From Methylobacterium sp. (GTDB lineage: Bacteria; Pseudomonadota; Alphaproteobacteria; Rhizobiales; Beijerinckiaceae), in assembly GCF_019750675.1 (NCBI RefSeq), contig NZ_JAIEOF010000293.1:1-50130 (forward strand): a stretch of DNA of 50,130 bases, written 5' to 3'. How positions within the stretch are numbered: the stretch's first letter is position 1; each line of letters starts with the position of its first letter. The notes under the pieces were generated by a model, which ran no database searches, had not been told where the DNA came from, and was given only the letters and a program-made list of their open reading frames with translations. This document shows positions 47,966-50,130 of the stretch, piece by piece. The translations under genes and the position numbers were made by a program.

Positions 47966-49027
47966 ATGACCCGACGACTGGCACCGATCGCCCTCACCCT
48001 CGGCGATCCCGCCGGGATCGGCCCGGAACTCGCCCTGATGGCGTGGCTTAGGCGCGATGCCGGGCCCGGCCTCCCGACCTTCTTCCTCATCGGCGATCCC
48101 GACTTCATCGAGCGCCGCGCCAGCGCCATGAACCTGCAGGTCCCGGTCGCGGATGTCGGCCCGGACCTCGCCGAGGAGGTCTTTCCCCGCGCCCTGCCGG
48201 TGATGCCGCTGCCCAGCGGCATGCGGGTCGACGCCGAGCCCGGCCGGCCGGACTCGGCCTCCGCCGGGGCGATCCTCGAATCGATCACCGCCGGGGTGGA
48301 CCTCGTCACGCGCGGCGTCGCCGCCGCTTTGGTGACCAACCCGATCGCCAAGTACGTCCTGACCCAGGTGGGCTTCGCCCATCCGGGCCACACCGAGTTC
48401 CTCGCCGCCCTCGCGGTGGCGCCCGGCGAGACGCCGCCGCTCCCCGTGATGCTGCTGTGGAGCGAGACCCTGTCGGTGGTGCCGGTGACCATCCACGTGG
48501 CCCTGCGCCGCGTGCCAGACCTCCTGACCCAGGACCTCGTGGTGCGCACGGCCCGCATCGTCGCCCACGACCTGCGCCATCGCTTCGGCCTGGAGCGCCC
48601 CCGCCTCGTCCTGTCGGGACTCAACCCGCATGCGGGCGAGAACGGCACGATGGGCAGCGAGGACCGCGACGTGCTGGAGCCGGCGGTGATGCAGTTGCAG
48701 GGGGAAGGCATCGACATCCGGGGGCCGCTGCCCGCCGACACCCTGTTCCACGAACGCGCCCGCGCGACCTACGACGTGGCCCTGACGCCGACCCACGACC
48801 AGGCGCTGATCCCGATCAAGACCATCGCGTTCGACGACGGCGTCAACGTCACCCTGGGCCTGCCCTTCATCCGGACCTCGCCCGACCACGGCACCGCCTT
48901 CGACATCGCCGGCCGGGGCATCGCCCGGCCCGACAGCCTGATGGCCGCCCTGCGGCTCGCCGCCCGCCTCGCCAAGGGGTCGAGCCTCGCCAAGGGCACC
49001 CACCTGCGCGAAGGGGCCGGCGCGTGA
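47966..49027 (+). CDS. pdxA: 4-hydroxythreonine-4-phosphate dehydrogenase
   Basis: A 353-residue NAD-dependent enzyme of the DXP-dependent vitamin B6 pathway. Visible features: [17 protein letters not shown] at the start, metal-binding His residues in [23 protein letters not shown] and [12 protein letters not shown]. Length is slightly above the usual 330. It starts 34 bases after lptD and its stop overlaps the rsmA start (GTGA), giving the order lptD-pdxA-rsmA. Confidence 0.96.
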   Translation: MTRRLAPIALTLGDPAGIGPELALMAWLRRDAGPGLPTFFLIGDPDFIERRASAMNLQVPVADVGPDLAEEVFPRALPVMPLPSGMRVDAEPGRPDSASAGAILESITAGVDLVTRGVAAALVTNPIAKYVLTQVGFAHPGHTEFLAALAVAPGETPPLPVMLLWSETLSVVPVTIHVALRRVPDLLTQDLVVRTARIVAHDLRHRFGLERPRLVLSGLNPHAGENGTMGSEDRDVLEPAVMQLQGEGIDIRGPLPADTLFHERARATYDVALTPTHDQALIPIKTIAFDDGVNVTLGLPFIRTSPDHGTAFDIAGRGIARPDSLMAALRLAARLAKGSSLAKGTHLREGAGA

Positions 49028-49884
49028 GCGAGGAACCCGGCCTCAGCGCGGACGGCCTGCCGCCCCTGCGCGAGGTGGTGCGCCGGCACGGCCTCGAGCC
49101 CAAGAAGGCCCTCGGCCAGAACTTCCTGTTCGACCTGAATCTGACCGGCCGGATCGCCCGCTCCGCCGGCCCCCTCGACGGCGTCACCGTGGTGGAGATC
49201 GGCCCCGGCCCCGGCGGCCTGACCCGGGCGCTGCTGGCCGAGGGCGCGGCCCGGGTCGTCGCCATCGAGCGCGATCCCCGGGCCCTGCCCGCGCTCGCCG
49301 AGATCGCCGCACATTATCCGGGACGCCTGGAGGTGGTGGACGCCGATGCCCTGCACTTCGATCCCGCCCCGCTGATCGGGCCGGGGCCGGTCCGGATCGT
49401 GGCCAACCTGCCCTACAACATCGGCACCCCGCTCCTCGTCGGCTGGCTCGCCGGCGCGGCCTGGCCGCCGTGGTGGGAATCCCTGACGCTGATGTTCCAG
49501 CGCGAGGTCGCCGAGCGCATCGTCGCCGACGAGAACGACCGGGCCAATTACGGGCGCCTCGGCGTCCTCTGCGGCTGGCGCACGCAGGCCGACATCCTGT
49601 TCGACGTCGCCCCTTCGGCCTTCGTACCGCCCCCGAAGGTCACCTCTTCCGTCGTCCGCCTGACGCCGCGGCGCGATCCCCTGCCCTGCTCGGTGCAGGC
49701 CCTGGAGGCCATCACCCGCGCGGCCTTCGGGCAGCGCCGCAAGATGCTGCGCCAGAGCCTGAAGGCCGCCGTTCCGGACCCGGCCCGGCTCCTCGACGCC
49801 GCCGGCATCCCCGAGACCGCGCGGGCCGAGGAGGTCCCGGTCTCGGCCTTCGTGGCGATGGCGCAGGCGCTGAAGGGCATCTGA
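49024..49884 (+). CDS. rsmA: 16S rRNA dimethyladenosine transferase
   Basis: A 286-residue SAM methyltransferase (KsgA) that dimethylates two adjacent adenosines in helix 45 of 16S rRNA late in small-subunit assembly. Seen: [20 protein letters not shown] at the start, SAM-binding [15 protein letters not shown], catalytic [12 protein letters not shown], and [14 protein letters not shown]. Start is GTG 49024, overlapping the pdxA stop, with AAGGGG upstream. Normal length is 270-290. Confidence 0.96.
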   Translation: MSEEPGLSADGLPPLREVVRRHGLEPKKALGQNFLFDLNLTGRIARSAGPLDGVTVVEIGPGPGGLTRALLAEGAARVVAIERDPRALPALAEIAAHYPGRLEVVDADALHFDPAPLIGPGPVRIVANLPYNIGTPLLVGWLAGAAWPPWWESLTLMFQREVAERIVADENDRANYGRLGVLCGWRTQADILFDVAPSAFVPPPKVTSSVVRLTPRRDPLPCSVQALEAITRAAFGQRRKMLRQSLKAAVPDPARLLDAAGIPETARAEEVPVSAFVAMAQALKGI

Positions 49885-49922
49885 AACGGTTTCGGGCGGA
49901 ATCGTTCGGTTTCTGGCGCGGG

Positions 49923-50018
49923 TCCCCTCTCCTGGAAGGAGAGGGACAGGGTGAGGTGTGTGACCTTTCCGGAGATGGACCACACCTCAACCCCAACCCT
50001 CTCCTTCCAGGAGAGGGA
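49923..50018. repeat. Nested inverted repeat downstream of rsmA
   Basis: Two 38-base arms (49923-49960 and 49981-50018) are near reverse complements across a 20-base centre. Each arm also holds its own 9-bp hairpin, CCCTCTCCT/AGGAGAGGG. The arms carry the CCCTCTCC...GGAGAGGG motif that recurs as dispersed intergenic palindromes in many proteobacterial genomes. It could be a REP/BIME-like or miniature mobile element. There are no target-site duplications that I can confirm. Confidence 0.8.
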
Positions 50019-50074
50019 GCGCGTCGCGTACAGGATGACCGAAGCCATCAACTGGAAACCGTATGAGATGGAAA

Positions 50075-50106
50075 AGGGGCCGCGCGGATCTGTCCGCGCG
50101 GCCCCT
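50075..50106 (-). terminator. Strong 14-bp hairpin terminator, minus strand
   Basis: AGGGGCCGCGCGGA (50075-50088) is the exact reverse complement of 50093-50106, with a four-base loop TCTG. On the minus strand it is followed by TTTTCC. It therefore probably ends a leftward gene that starts beyond the window's right edge; it could also block rsmA read-through. Confidence 0.75.
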
Positions 50107-50130
50107 CTCGTTCGATCTTGGGTGAACCCT

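Noticed and set aside
46129-48741. Open frame of 870 codons antisense to lptD and pdxA
   Set aside because: Composition shadow spanning two real genes; no conserved motif.

Overview
This is a GC-rich chromosomal window with the gene content and order of an alphaproteobacterium of the order Rhizobiales (Hyphomicrobiales), probably Methylobacterium or a close relative. That placement is inferred from a Porin_2-type porin, the gatB/yqeY-dnaG-rpoD cluster divergent from carA/carB/greA, a trxB-lsrB pair, and a CarB of about 1160 residues. I see no insertion sequence, prophage, CRISPR array or rRNA. Almost all of the window is core chromosome.

Layout. 1-7000: a porin, then an Entner-Doudoroff pair (edd-eda) and a SulP anion transporter, all on the minus strand. 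7300-10400: a membrane diguanylate cyclase convergent with an AraC-type regulator, a small HTH protein preceded by an AT-rich stretch, and tRNA-Leu(TAA). 10400-11900: an FAD monooxygenase downstream of an NDUFS6-like CHCC zinc protein. 12100-17940: map and radC, then the most interesting block: circularly permuted ATP-grasp, alpha-E protein, transglutaminase-like protease and the proteasome-like peptidase Anbu. 18190-21300: thiO-thiS-thiG-thiE behind a TPP riboswitch, with a visible Shine-Dalgarno-sequestering hairpin. 21345-27470: a class III nucleotide cyclase, rpoD, dnaG and gatB/yqeY on the minus strand.

27680-37600 (plus strand): carA, a small membrane protein, carB, greA, a secreted protein, an ELM1-family protein, trxB and lsrB. 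37620-42715 (minus strand): msrP, a FadD-type acyl-CoA ligase, a membrane protein and pepA. 43006-49884 (plus strand): lptF, lptG, lptD, pdxA and rsmA, closely packed, with no surA between lptD and pdxA. The last 250 bases hold a nested inverted repeat and a strong hairpin terminator.

How the genes work together. edd and eda form the KDPG branch of sugar catabolism. thiO/S/G make thiamine thiazole and thiE joins it to the pyrimidine, under TPP control. carA/carB make carbamoyl phosphate. lptF/G/D supply the inner-membrane permease parts and the outer-membrane translocon of LPS export. The ATP-grasp/alpha-E/transglutaminase/Anbu genes form a conserved but poorly understood system proposed to synthesise and hydrolyse peptide bonds. 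It is the best candidate here for an under-described system.
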